Below, piece by piece: positions 48,456 through 56,866 of a stretch of DNA of 64,000 nt. Every line of letters starts with the position of its first letter. Position 1 is the first letter of the stretch. The notes under the pieces were generated by a model. The model did no database searches, was not told the origin of the DNA, and saw nothing but the letters and a program-made list of their open reading frames with translations. This DNA is from Sphaerimonospora sp050942215 (GTDB lineage Bacteria > Actinomycetota > Actinomycetes > Streptosporangiales > Streptosporangiaceae). The stretch covers positions 5,146,001-5,210,000 of the forward strand of contig NZ_CP192056.1 in the NCBI RefSeq assembly GCF_050942215.1. Direction: 5' to 3'. A program made the translations under genes and the position numbers.

Positions 48456-49730
48456 TCACACCGCGCCGGCCGGCACGCGGTTCTCCACGGGCCGGCCGCA
48501 GCGCTCGATCAGCGCCGCCACCCGCGGCTGCTTCGCGTACGGCTCAAGCCGTACGCGCAGGTCCGCGACGTACGACCGGGTCCTGACCGACTGGATGCCC
48601 TCGGCCAGGTCGAGTGCCGACGTGGCGGCCTCGCACGCCTCCTCCAGCTCACCCCGCTGGATGAGCGCGGACGCCAGCAACGAGAAGTTGAACATCTTGC
48701 CGCGGACATACCGCCCGTCCATCACCAGCGACCGCCTGGCATGCCGTACGGCTCCGTCCCCATCGCCCAGGTCGCGCAGGCAGTGGGCCGACTTGGCCGC
48801 GAGATACGCCTCGTCGAAGTAGCCGATCCAACTCGGCTCGTCCCGGGGCGAACGCCGGTCGAAGGCGACGTCGGCGGCGTGCAGGGACGCGGCGCACGCC
48901 GAGCCGTCGCCGAGCAGGGCGAACGCGTGCGCCTCCAGCACCCGGGCCTCGGCGAGCAGCGAGAACACTCCGGAGCGCTCGGCCGCCATCACCGCCGCCC
49001 CGGCCAGCTCGAGCCCGTGCCGGGGCTGCCCTATGTAGATCGCCTGGTGGCTCATCCCCGCGAGGATCTCACCGGCGAGGCCGTCATCGCCCGCGCTGCG
49101 GGCCAGCCCCAGCGCCTGGATCAGATAGCGCTGGGCGAGTCCATGTCGTTCCAGGTCGTAGGCCATCCAGCCGGCGAGACGGGTCAGCTCGGCCGCCGCC
49201 GTCGCCAGCGCACGCCCGGTGGCGTCGCCGTACGACCCTTCGCGCAGCAGCGGGGTCACCGCCGTGTGCAGATATCGCACCACCGGCCCCCGGATGCTGC
49301 CGCCGCCGAACCGGTTGTCCAGTTCGCCGAACGAACGGGTGACCTCCCGGATCGAGGCCACATCGGAGGCGCCGACGCGGCGCGGGCCGTCGGCGGAGAG
49401 CCGTTCCGGGGAGGAGGTCGTCAGCCAGCGTCCGACCCCCACCGAGCCCGCTCCCAGCGCGAAAGTGGAGTCGATGAGGAACCTGCGCCGCTCGACGTCG
49501 GCCCGCCACAGTGCTGTCACGCTCGCCACGCCCTCCTCCCATGAGTGGGGGAACTCCTGCCCGATGCCGAGAGGTACCGCTCCGGCGGACACGCCGACGG
49601 CATCGTCAGCGCGCCGGCGCACGGCCCTACGTGAGAACAACCCGGCCAGCAGGCCGGGCAGCCGGCCGGCGCGGAACGGCCGGGCATCGGCGGGACACCG
49701 TTGCGACGACAGGTCGGGGGCACTTCGCAT
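48456..49730 (-). CDS. TPR-type regulator-like protein lacking its N-terminal HTH
   Basis: A 424-residue protein resembling the C-terminal helical-repeat part of large actinomycete XRE-type regulators: the segment VASVTALWRADVERRRFLIDSTFALGAG normally links the helix-turn-helix to the repeat region, and residues 140-400 form alpha-helical tetratricopeptide-like repeats (LARSAGDDGLAGEILAGMSH, AAERSGVFSLLAEARVLEA). The usual N-terminal HTH is absent: the first 60 residues are Arg/Ala/Gly-rich without a recognisable helix-turn-helix. The ATG at 49730 has a strong GAGGAG site, so the short form seems to be made. Role unknown; it may be a truncated copy. Confidence 0.72.
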   Translation of the reverse strand: MRSAPDLSSQRCPADARPFRAGRLPGLLAGLFSRRAVRRRADDAVGVSAGAVPLGIGQEFPHSWEEGVASVTALWRADVERRRFLIDSTFALGAGSVGVGRWLTTSSPERLSADGPRRVGASDVASIREVTRSFGELDNRFGGGSIRGPVVRYLHTAVTPLLREGSYGDATGRALATAAAELTRLAGWMAYDLERHGLAQRYLIQALGLARSAGDDGLAGEILAGMSHQAIYIGQPRHGLELAGAAVMAAERSGVFSLLAEARVLEAHAFALLGDGSACAASLHAADVAFDRRSPRDEPSWIGYFDEAYLAAKSAHCLRDLGDGDGAVRHARRSLVMDGRYVRGKMFNFSLLASALIQRGELEEACEAATSALDLAEGIQSVRTRSYVADLRVRLEPYAKQPRVAALIERCGRPVENRVPAGAV

Positions 49731-49989
49731 CGCTCTCCTCACCAGGACAGGTATAGCCGGTAGGTAACGGAGAGCTTTCTTTATAGCACGGACCGTGAAC
49801 CCTTAAAGGGATTACCAAGTGTTCATCGCCGTGAAACCGATCGGGGCCGGTGAGCGGGGTGTGCTCACCGGCCCCGGTTCGCCCGCCGTCCGTTTTCTCT
49901 GGTCGACGGGATCGATCGATGCCGATTCCGTGGCGATCCGGTCGTCCTGCCGTACGGAGACCGGGATCAGGCCACGCGGATCAAGACGG

Positions 49990-51174
49990 TCACTTGCGCG
50001 CGACGCCGTCCTCACGGGCCTGGCGGGCCACTGCGGCGGTCACCGCCGGAGCCACCCGCGCGTCGAACGGCGAGGGGATCACGTACGCCTCCGAGACATC
50101 GTCGCCGACCACCTCGGCCAGCGCGGTGGCTGCGGCCACCTTCATGTTCTCGGTGATCGCCGTGGCCCGGACGTCGAGCGCCCCGCGGAAGACCCCGGGG
50201 AAGGCCAGCACGTTGTTGATCTGGTTCGGGTGGTCGGAGCGCCCCGTCGCCACGACCCTGGCGTGCCGCGCCGCCACGGCGGGCTCCACCTCGGGCGTCG
50301 GGTTGGACAGCGCGAAGACGATCGCGTCCGGCGCCATGGAGGCGATGGCCTCCTCCGACACCGTCGACCCGGACAGGCCGACGAAGACGTCGGCCCCGGC
50401 GAGCGCCTGCTCGGTCGACCCGGTGAGGCCGAGCTTGTTACCGTCGCGGGCCAGCGCCGCCTTGACGGAGTTCAGTCCCTCCCGGCCGGCGTAGATGACG
50501 CCCTTGGAGTCGGAGACCGCGATGTCGCCGATGCCGGCTCCCATCAGGATGCGGGAGACGGCCACCCCGGAGGCGCCCGCGCCGGCCACGACCGCGCGGA
50601 GCTCCCCGAGCGAGCGCCCGGTCAGGCGCGCGGCGTTCTGCAGCGCGGCGAGGACGACGATGGCCGTGCCGTGCTGGTCGTCGTGGAAGACGGGAATTTC
50701 GAGCAGATCACGCAGCCGCTCCTCGATTTCGAAGCAGCGCGGCGCGCTGATGTCCTCGAGGTTGATGCCCCCGAACGAGGGCGCGAGCCGGACGATGGTC
50801 TCGATTATCGCGTCGGTGTCGGTGCAGTCGAGGCAGATCGGCACGGCGTCGACGTTGCCGAACTCCTTGAACAGCAGCGCCTTGCCCTCCATGACGGGCA
50901 TGGCGCCGGCCGGTCCGATGTCGCCGAGACCCAGCACCGCTGTGCCGTCGGACACAACGGCGACCACGTTCGACACCCAGGTGTAGTCGTTGACCAGGTC
51001 AGGGGTGTCCGCGATCGCGGTGCAGACACGGGCGACCCCGGGCGTGTAGGCAAGGGACAGATCATCCGCGTTCCGGACCGCGATGGTGGAACGGACCTCC
51101 AGCTTGCCGCCGCGGTGCAGGGCGAAAGCGGGATCCAGGTCGAGAGATTCGAGAGAAACAGGTGAGACGGTCAC
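49990..51174 (-). CDS. NAD(P)-dependent malic enzyme
   Basis: A 394-residue enzyme that decarboxylates malate to pyruvate. The malic domain has LSLAYTPGVARVC, VLGLGDIGPAGAMPVMEGKALLFK and VFHDDQHGTAIVVLAAL, which include the Tyr/Lys pair and the metal-binding acids. The NAD domain has VVAGAGASGVAVSRIL and ALSNPTPEVEP. The length matches short bacterial enzymes without the phosphotransacetylase domain. The GTG start lies after a weak ribosome site. It is monocistronic, and the 244 bp between it and the divergent CGNR gene hold no recognised riboswitch or operator. Confidence 0.92.
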   Translation of the reverse strand: MTVSPVSLESLDLDPAFALHRGGKLEVRSTIAVRNADDLSLAYTPGVARVCTAIADTPDLVNDYTWVSNVVAVVSDGTAVLGLGDIGPAGAMPVMEGKALLFKEFGNVDAVPICLDCTDTDAIIETIVRLAPSFGGINLEDISAPRCFEIEERLRDLLEIPVFHDDQHGTAIVVLAALQNAARLTGRSLGELRAVVAGAGASGVAVSRILMGAGIGDIAVSDSKGVIYAGREGLNSVKAALARDGNKLGLTGSTEQALAGADVFVGLSGSTVSEEAIASMAPDAIVFALSNPTPEVEPAVAARHARVVATGRSDHPNQINNVLAFPGVFRGALDVRATAITENMKVAAATALAEVVGDDVSEAYVIPSPFDARVAPAVTAAVARQAREDGVARK

Positions 51175-51418
51175 AGCGACCCCAGTGTCATAAGGACGAT
51201 TTCCTTCGGTAGACGCCTCAAGAAACGAGGGACCCAGGCTTCGGTAGCCGCCGGAGGCCGTCGTCGATTGACGGTCGTCTCTAAGGGGGTACGGGGGTCA
51301 CCCGTTCCCCGATTGTGCCACACGACGGGCACCTCGTCTGAAGGCAGGTGTTCCCCTGAGGCCCGCCGCGTGTAATACTCAGTCTTATAAATGATCCCTT
51401 ACGTACCTAGGCGTCCCA

Positions 51419-51946
51419 GTGGACTTGACGTCATACGCCGAGCTGGCCGTCCTGCTGGTGAACAGGGGCGACGAGCTCAGGGGTCTCACCGAGCTGCGGG
51501 AGCTGCTCGAGGAGGCCGGCCGCGGAGAGGCGGCCGCCCGGATCACCCGGAGGGATCTCGACGCCCTGCGGGAACTGCGCGAAGAGCTCACCGGGGTCTT
51601 CCATGCCGCGGCCGAGGGTGACGAGGACGACGTCGTAGAGCGGCTCAACGGCCTCCTGGTCCGGCATCCCGTGCATCCGCAGATCTCGGGCCACGAAGGC
51701 CAGCGCTGGCACATGCATCTGACCGAGGGCGGGCGGGTGGCCGACGCGCTCGCCGTGGGCTCCGTCATGGGCCTGGCGAGTGTGATCACCGGTCTCGGCG
51801 TCGACCGTCTCGGCATCTGCCAGGCCGCGCCCTGCCGCAACGTCTACCTCGACACCTCCTCGAACCGGTCCCGCCGCTACTGCTCGGAGCGCTGCGCCAG
51901 CCGCGCCAACGTGGCCGCCTACCGAGCACGCAAGCGCGGCGCCTGA
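51419..51946 (+). CDS. CGNR zinc-finger (ABATE-type) protein
   Basis: A 175-residue putative regulator. The N-terminal ABATE-like part includes ELAVLLVNRGDELRGLTELRELL and a helical region; the C-terminal zinc finger reads CQAAPCRNVYLDTSSNRSRRYC and continues SERCASRANVAAYRARKR, the diagnostic CGNR-type C-x4-C...C-x3-C pattern followed by a basic DNA-binding helix. The GTG start has no clear ribosome site and may be leaderless. A C-rich tract and a palindromic repeat element follow the stop. Target genes unknown. Confidence 0.85.
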   Translation: MDLTSYAELAVLLVNRGDELRGLTELRELLEEAGRGEAAARITRRDLDALRELREELTGVFHAAAEGDEDDVVERLNGLLVRHPVHPQISGHEGQRWHMHLTEGGRVADALAVGSVMGLASVITGLGVDRLGICQAAPCRNVYLDTSSNRSRRYCSERCASRANVAAYRARKRGA

Positions 51947-51974
51947 CCCCAACCTCCCCGCCCCCTCCATGCCC

Positions 51975-52215
51975 GTGATCTTGCGAATGCTCGCACATCG
52001 GGCCAGGACCAGCGGGTTTCACGTCCGTGATCTTGCAGTTTCTCGCAGACCTACCCTCTGAACAGCGAAAACACCAGTCGTGATCTTGCACCGACAAGTG
52101 CAAGATCACCAAACACATGCACGCAGCTCAGGCAGACCGTCTGCGAGTTTCTGCAAGATCACGGAGCCGATTCACGCAGCTCGGGGGCATGGCCTGCGAG
52201 AAACTACAAGATCAC
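51975..52215. repeat. Empty palindromic repeat element, partly diverged
   Basis: Plus-strand cores start at 51975, 52027 and 52080; inverted cores start at 52099, 52152 and 52205. Steps are 53 bp except the first (52). The centre is GTGATCTTGCAC-N6-GTGCAAGATCAC. The outer and second pairs are no longer exact mirror images, so this copy is older than those at 17779 and 63117. It separates the convergent CGNR and sodX genes, and its right core contains the sodX TGA. Confidence 0.75.
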
Positions 52216-52529
52216 GGGGATGGGGGTGGGGGGAACCGCCGGGTCGGCCGAGGCCAGTAGCGCAGGACGACCCGGCCCAGGACGTCGGGTTCCGGAACGG
52301 CGCCGAAATCCCAGCTGTCCTGCCGCCCGGGGGCCGACTGGTTGTCGCTCTCCAGCCACCACCCCTCCGGGGTGAGCCGGAACGCCCGTTTGACGATCAG
52401 TCCGTGCGGGCGCCTGGCGATCACCAGGTCTCCTGGCCGGATCCGCGCGCCTGGCCGTACGAGCAGCAGGTCTCCCGGACGCAGGACGGGCAGCATGGAG
52501 TCCCCCGCGACACGCACCGCGGTCAGCAT
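52212..52529 (-). CDS. sodX: Nickel-type superoxide dismutase maturation protease (S24/S26 family)
   Basis: A 105-residue signal-peptidase-like serine protease: VRVAGDSMLPVLRPGDLLLV carries the catalytic Ser (GDSM), and GDLVIARRPHGLIVKRAF supplies the lysine of the Ser/Lys dyad. It is divergent from sodN by 84 bp, the usual arrangement in actinomycetes, and should remove the propeptide of the nickel SOD so that the metal-binding His becomes the N-terminus. Start ATG at 52529 (an ATG three bases earlier is also possible) after AGAGGGG. The stop lies inside the repeat element. Confidence 0.9.
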   Translation of the reverse strand: MLTAVRVAGDSMLPVLRPGDLLLVRPGARIRPGDLVIARRPHGLIVKRAFRLTPEGWWLESDNQSAPGRQDSWDFGAVPEPDVLGRVVLRYWPRPTRRFPPPPSP

Positions 52530-52613
52530 CATCCCCCTCTGCGTAAGCACTTCTCTACGAGTAAAGTCGGTCTTGGACAGTGCTGTCACCAGCATGCCTA
52601 AGGAAGGATTCCG

Positions 52614-53015
52614 ATGCTCGCACGACTGCTGCGACCCAAGCGCGAAGTGTCCGCCCACTGCGACCTGCCGTGTGGGGTCTACGACCCGGCGCAGGCCCGC
52701 ATCGAGGCCGAGTCGGTCAAGGCGATTATGAAGAAGTACGCCGACAACGACGACCCGGTCTTCCGGACGCGCGCTCTCATCATCAAGGAACAGCGGGCCG
52801 AGCTGGTCAAGCACCACCTGTGGGTGCTGTGGACCGACTACTTCAAGCCGCCGCACCTGGAGCAGTACCCTCAGCTCCACCAGCTCTTCTGGGACGCCAC
52901 CAAGCTCGCCGGCGCGGCCGGTGCCAAGGGCGCCGTCGACCCCGCTCAGGCGGACGAGCTGCTTGCCAAGATCGATGAGATCGCCAAGATCTTCTGGGAG
53001 ACCAAGGCCGCCTAG
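52614..53015 (+). CDS. sodN: Nickel superoxide dismutase
   Basis: A 133-residue cytoplasmic enzyme converting superoxide to oxygen and peroxide. The nickel hook HCDLPCGVYDP begins at residue 15, after a 14-residue propeptide to be removed by SodX; His15, Cys16 and Cys20 become His1, Cys2 and Cys6 of the mature protein. The rest is the four-helix body with HHLWVLWTDYFKPPHLEQ and ELLAKIDEIAKIFWETK. The ATG follows AAGGAAGGA. No clear Nur-type operator was found in the 84-bp divergent region with sodX. Confidence 0.96.
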   Translation: MLARLLRPKREVSAHCDLPCGVYDPAQARIEAESVKAIMKKYADNDDPVFRTRALIIKEQRAELVKHHLWVLWTDYFKPPHLEQYPQLHQLFWDATKLAGAAGAKGAVDPAQADELLAKIDEIAKIFWETKAA

Positions 53016-53347
53016 GTCGCGATCTTCCGGCCCCGCACGGTCTTCCGGCCCGCGCCGTTCCCTGGTCGAGCGCGGCCGTCCGGATCGGGCGGGGCCCTTT
53101 CATGGCGGTGATCGCCTTGCCGACTCAGGAAAGTCGATCTAGCAGGGAATTTACCAGGACCTACCGCCAAGGATCGCCCTAACCGCGGCCTGTGAGCGGA
53201 GCACCACGTGGCGAGTGGCGGTAGGTTGCACTCAGGGCACTGAGCCGACGCGAGGGGCCGTTTGGGAAGGGCCGACCGGAAGGGGCCGACGCCGGATCGA
53301 TCATGGAGGCCGGCCACCGGGACGGCCGCGAAGGGGCGAGGAGGAAC
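53016..53347. other. Non-coding region between sodN and the anti-sigma gene
   Basis: The first 85 bp contain GGCCCCGC and its complement GCGGGGCC (followed by CTTTC), a plausible sodN terminator with a long loop. The rest should hold the promoter of the anti-sigma/sigma operon; I cannot assign its -35/-10 with confidence. Confidence 0.4.
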
Positions 53348-53773
53348 GTGACCGAGGAAACCGAGACGCCTGCGGTGGAGCTGACCGAGATTCGCGACGC
53401 CGTCACCGTCCGGCTGCCCGCAGCCAGCGCCTATCTCTCCGTGCTGCGTACGGCCACGGCCGGACTGGCGGCACGGCTCGACTTCACCCTCGACCAGATC
53501 GAGGATCTCCGCATCGCCGTCGACGAGGCGTGCGCCATGCTTCTCCGGCACGCGGTTCCCGGCACCGATCTCCTCGCCGAGTTCGAGCTCACGGGGCAGG
53601 AGATGACGGTCCGGGTCGAGGTGAACACGGTGGGGGTCAGCTCCCCCAACCGGGAGGACTTCGCCTGGATGGTGCTCACGGCCCTCGCCGACGACGTGGA
53701 CGCCCTCTCCGAGCACGGCGACCACATGGCGATCGTCCTGCGCAAGCGCCGGGGCACAGCGAGGCCGGCGTGA
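53348..53773 (+). CDS. Anti-sigma regulatory factor (RsbW/SpoIIAB-like ATPase domain)
   Basis: A 141-residue protein with the HATPase_c_2 fold: VTVRLPAASAYLSVLRTATAGLAARLD, then LDQIEDLRIAVDEACAMLLRH, where the N-box residues (E, D, E) of RsbW-type kinases are visible, and a final MAIVLRKRRG strand. It should bind and hold the sigma factor encoded next to it. The GTG start at 53348 follows AGGAGG. The stop overlaps the next ATG (TGATG), giving coupled translation of inhibitor and sigma factor. No anti-anti-sigma gene is adjacent. Confidence 0.88.
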   Translation: MTEETETPAVELTEIRDAVTVRLPAASAYLSVLRTATAGLAARLDFTLDQIEDLRIAVDEACAMLLRHAVPGTDLLAEFELTGQEMTVRVEVNTVGVSSPNREDFAWMVLTALADDVDALSEHGDHMAIVLRKRRGTARPA

Positions 53774-54570
53774 TGGAAAGGACTAGTGCCATGGCCTCCG
53801 GCGACTCGGCCGTGCCGGATCGTGTACGCGCGCGCACGCTCTTCGCCGAGCTCGCCGAGCTGTCACCGGACGACCCGAGGCGCCAGCGCATCCGCGACGA
53901 GCTGGTCGAGCTGCATCTGCCGTTGGTCGAGTACCTGGCGCGGCGCTTCCGCAACCGCGGCGAGTGGCTCGACGACCTCACGCAGGTGGCCACGATCGGA
54001 CTGATCAAGTCGATCGATCGGTTCGACCTCGCCCGGGGCGTCGAGTTCTCCACGTACGCGACCCCGACCATCGTCGGGGAGATCAAGCGGCACTTCCGCG
54101 ACAAAGGATGGGCGGTCCGCGTACCGCGCCGCCTGCAGGAGCTCAAGCTCTCGCTGACCAAGGCGATAAGCGAGCTGTCACAGCGGGAGAGCCGGGCCCC
54201 CACGGTGGCCGAGCTCGCCGCGCATCTGCAGATGACCGAGGAGGAGGTGCTGGAGGGCCTGGAGTCGGCCAACGCCTACTCGACGGTCTCCCTCGACGCC
54301 CCCGACTCCGGGGACGACGACGCGCCGGCCGTGTCCGACTCGCTGGGCATCGTGGACGAGTCGCTGGAAGGCGTCGAGTACCGCGAATCGCTCAAGCCTC
54401 TGCTGGAGCGGCTGCCGCCGCGTGAGAAGCGGATCCTGCTGCTGCGCTTCTTCGGGAACATGACCCAGTCGCAGATCGCCAACGAACTGGGGATCTCGCA
54501 GATGCACGTCTCCCGGCTGCTGGCCAGGACCCTCGCCCAGCTCCGCGAGGGCCTCACCGCGGAGGACTGA
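53773..54570 (+). CDS. SigB/SigF-family RNA polymerase sigma factor
   Basis: A 265-residue group 3 sigma factor. Region 2: HLPLVEYLARRFRNRGEWLDDLTQVATIGLIKSIDRFD (cited by the pieces LPLVEYLARRF and DLTQVATIGLIK) and EFSTYATPTIVGEIKRHFRD; region 3: RVPRRLQELKLSLTKAISEL; region 4: LPPREKRILLLRFFGNMTQ and QSQIANELGISQMHVSRLL. It is the general-stress/sporulation type regulated by partner switching, consistent with the overlapping anti-sigma gene. The ATG at 53773 is used; an in-frame ATG at 53791 after GAAAGGA is equally plausible. Confidence 0.93.
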   Translation: MERTSAMASGDSAVPDRVRARTLFAELAELSPDDPRRQRIRDELVELHLPLVEYLARRFRNRGEWLDDLTQVATIGLIKSIDRFDLARGVEFSTYATPTIVGEIKRHFRDKGWAVRVPRRLQELKLSLTKAISELSQRESRAPTVAELAAHLQMTEEEVLEGLESANAYSTVSLDAPDSGDDDAPAVSDSLGIVDESLEGVEYRESLKPLLERLPPREKRILLLRFFGNMTQSQIANELGISQMHVSRLLARTLAQLREGLTAED

Positions 54571-54572
54571 GC

Positions 54573-54989
54573 TCAGGTGTCGGAGCGGCCGTCACCGTCC
54601 ATCAGGGCCCGCGTCGACGACGGCGCGAGCAAGGTGACGAGAGCGACGGCCGCCGCCGCCACGAGCGGGACGCCGTAGCCGTACTGCTCGGACTGGATCA
54701 GCGTGATCGCCAACGGCAGGGCGAAGATCTGTGTCACGACGGCCGGACCCCTGCTCCAGCGCAGCGTCTGCCACAGGCCCCAGGCGACCCACAGCAGCCC
54801 GGCGCCGGTGACCAGGCCGAACCCGGCGACGGCGAGGCTGGTGACGGTGTCTGTGGGTTTGCCGACCAGTGTCTCGACGGCGACGTACCCCCCGAGGACC
54901 AGCGCGAGCAGGCCCTCGGCGGTCAGGACTGCGGCGGCCACGATCACCGTGACGGGGCGGCCGGCGGAACTGCTGATCACATCGCCCAA
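54573..54989 (-). CDS. Integral membrane protein, four helices
   Basis: A 138-residue protein with four hydrophobic segments at about 13-38, 48-70, 83-100 and 105-122, short polar ends and no catalytic motif. Similar small membrane proteins are widely conserved in actinomycetes without known function. It converges on the sigma-factor gene with two bases between stops and shares a short divergent region with the lipid kinase gene at 55100. Confidence 0.72.
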   Translation of the reverse strand: MGDVISSSAGRPVTVIVAAAVLTAEGLLALVLGGYVAVETLVGKPTDTVTSLAVAGFGLVTGAGLLWVAWGLWQTLRWSRGPAVVTQIFALPLAITLIQSEQYGYGVPLVAAAAVALVTLLAPSSTRALMDGDGRSDT

Positions 54990-55099
54990 CCCTACCCGCA
55001 GGGAGCCGCGGTCGCCGCAGCGATGCCGGGGCCGCCCTCCACCCGGTCGCGCGTGGCGTCGCGGGTGTCAGCGGTAAAGCGTTCGTTAATCTTCAGGGC

Positions 55100-56092
55100 A
55101 TGCGGACACTCCTCCTCGTCAATCCAAAGGCGACAACAACCAACGAACGCACCCGTGATGTGCTAATCCGGGCGCTCGGTGCGGCCGTGGATCTGTCCGT
55201 CGAGGAGACCGCCCGCCGGGGTCACGCCACCGAGCTCGCGGCCACGGCGCACGCCCGCGGATTCGAGGCGGTGGCCGTGCTGGGGGGCGACGGCACGATG
55301 AACGAGACCGTCAACGGGCTGCTCGGGGCGCAGCCCGAGCAGGTCGCGAGCGGACGGCCGGCATTGATGATCATTCCCGGAGGCAGCGCCAACGTGTTCG
55401 CCCGGGCGCTCGGCCTGCCCAACAATCCCGTCGAGGCCACCGGCGCCGTGCTCGACGCGCTTCGCGACGACCGGCGGCGGACGATAGGACTGGGCCAGGC
55501 CGTCTGGCATGACGAGGTTTCCGGCCCCGACCCGGGGGTGGATGGCGGACCAGACCATCGCCGCTCTCGATATTTCACGTTCTGCGCGGGGCTGGGGTAC
55601 GACGCCGAGGTCATCAGGGCGGTCGAGGGGCTGCGGAGCACGGGCCGGCGCGCACTGCCGGCCCTCTACGTGAACACCGCGGTGCGCCACTTCTTCGTGA
55701 CGGACCGCCGGCACGCCGCCCTGCGACTGAGGCGTCCGAACCGGCCGGACGAGGAGGACCTCTTCCTCGCCATCGTGTCGAACACCGCCCCGTGGACCTA
55801 TGTGGGTCCACGTCCCGTCAACCCCACGCCGCTGGCCACGTTCGAGACGGGTCTCGACCTGCTGGGGCTACGGAAGCTCAACCTGCCGACCATGGCAACG
55901 CTCGTCCGGCAGATCGTCGGGGAACGGCAGGCGTCACCGACGGGCAGACACCTCGTCCAGATTCACGACGAGGCCGAGTTCACGCTGGTGGCGACCCGGC
56001 CGATGGCCTTCCAGCTGGACGGCGATTACCTGGGGGAGCACGAGTGGGTGATCTTCCGCTCTATCCCGAATGCATTACAAGTTCTCATCTAA
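55100..56092 (+). CDS. Diacylglycerol/sphingosine kinase-family lipid kinase
   Basis: A 330-residue protein of the DAGK_cat family. The nucleotide motif VAVLGGDGTMNETVNGLLG is near residue 60, preceded by LLVNPKATTTNERTRDVL, with LMIIPGGSANVFARALGLP near 95 and a C-terminal QLDGDYLGEHEWVIF. It phosphorylates a membrane lipid, probably diacylglycerol or undecaprenol-like; the exact substrate is not shown. The ATG start lacks a strong ribosome site. It precedes whiB by 284 bp. Confidence 0.87.
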   Translation: MRTLLLVNPKATTTNERTRDVLIRALGAAVDLSVEETARRGHATELAATAHARGFEAVAVLGGDGTMNETVNGLLGAQPEQVASGRPALMIIPGGSANVFARALGLPNNPVEATGAVLDALRDDRRRTIGLGQAVWHDEVSGPDPGVDGGPDHRRSRYFTFCAGLGYDAEVIRAVEGLRSTGRRALPALYVNTAVRHFFVTDRRHAALRLRRPNRPDEEDLFLAIVSNTAPWTYVGPRPVNPTPLATFETGLDLLGLRKLNLPTMATLVRQIVGERQASPTGRHLVQIHDEAEFTLVATRPMAFQLDGDYLGEHEWVIFRSIPNALQVLI

Positions 56093-56095
56093 AGC

Positions 56096-56118
56096 GTGAC
56101 AGATCGTCACAATGTGAC
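56096..56118. promoter_or_regulatory. GTGAC-N5-GTCAC palindrome upstream of whiB
   Basis: GTGACAGATCGTCAC is a perfect dyad, with a third half-site GTGAC three bases later. It lies directly after the lipid-kinase stop and about 270 bp before whiB. In mycobacteria whiB1 is CRP-regulated, but the N5 spacing here differs from a CRP site. Confidence 0.35.
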
Positions 56119-56376
56119 GCATCCGACAGCCATGGAGGGCAAAACCTTGCCCTGAACCTCTTGTGTGGGGTTGGTACGACTGAAAAGCTGACTACGACGT
56201 CGGAACGTAGGACCTTTACGGAGACCACCGCCTCCGCATCGGTCACCGGCGATCACGCGGACACTCCGGCCCAAACCCTGGTCCGGCAAACGTTCGCACC
56301 AGTTAGTGAAAGACTTCACAAAGTTGACGAACCAGCGGAGGCCGGTACGGCCCCGCTCGACGAAGGAGTGGAACGC

Positions 56377-56631
56377 ATGGACTGGCGCCACCGAGCCGCC
56401 TGCCGTGACGTGGACCCCGAGCTGTTCTTCCCCATTGGGAACACCGGTCCGGCGCTCATGCAGATCGAAGAGGCCAAGCAGGTATGTCAAAGCTGCTCGG
56501 TCATCGACTCGTGCCTCAAGTGGGCTCTCGAATCCGGCCAGGACGCCGGGGTCTGGGGCGGACTGAGCGAGGACGAGCGTCGCGCGCTGAAGCGCCGTAC
56601 GGCTCGCGCCCGCGCCCGCGCCGGCGTCTGA
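56377..56631 (+). CDS. whiB1: WhiB-family iron-sulfur transcription factor (WhiB1/WblE-like)
   Basis: An 84-residue protein with four cluster cysteines: Cys9, Cys37, Cys40 and Cys46 (RAACRD and QVCQSCSVIDSC), the GVWGG turn near residue 58 and a basic C-terminal tail (RRALKRRTARARARAGV) for DNA binding. Length and pattern fit WhiB1/WblE, which carries a 4Fe-4S cluster sensitive to nitric oxide and binds the housekeeping sigma factor. The ATG at 56377 follows GAAGGAG. Its long upstream region (56093-56376) implies its own promoter. Confidence 0.9.
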   Translation: MDWRHRAACRDVDPELFFPIGNTGPALMQIEEAKQVCQSCSVIDSCLKWALESGQDAGVWGGLSEDERRALKRRTARARARAGV

Positions 56632-56866
56632 CCCCCGGTCGGATGGCAACGGTCGCAGCACGCACCACGGCCTCACGGACCCTCGGGCCCGAGTAGTCCA
56701 CTTCGGGCCCGACCAGGTCGTTCAGCGTGGCGACGCCGGCTTCCCCGCCGTCCGATCAATCGTCGTTCACCGGTCCCGGCTCCCTGTCCCGGCCACTGTA
56801 CGGCCCCTGTCCCGGCACGACCCGGGTGCCGATACGACCGGTCCGGTACGGCGACCACGATGGCAT

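Noticed and set aside
48393..49544. Plus-strand open frames opposite the TPR regulator
   Set aside because: No motif, poor composition, and the minus-strand gene has a strong ribosome site and a recognisable repeat fold.
51175..51418. Possible riboswitch or small RNA upstream of malic enzyme
   Set aside because: There are modest hairpins, but no recognised aptamer core or terminator-antiterminator pair.
56096..56118. CRP site for whiB
   Set aside because: The dyad GTGAC-N5-GTCAC has the wrong half-site and spacing for CRP, and it is far from the gene; kept only as an unassigned palindrome.
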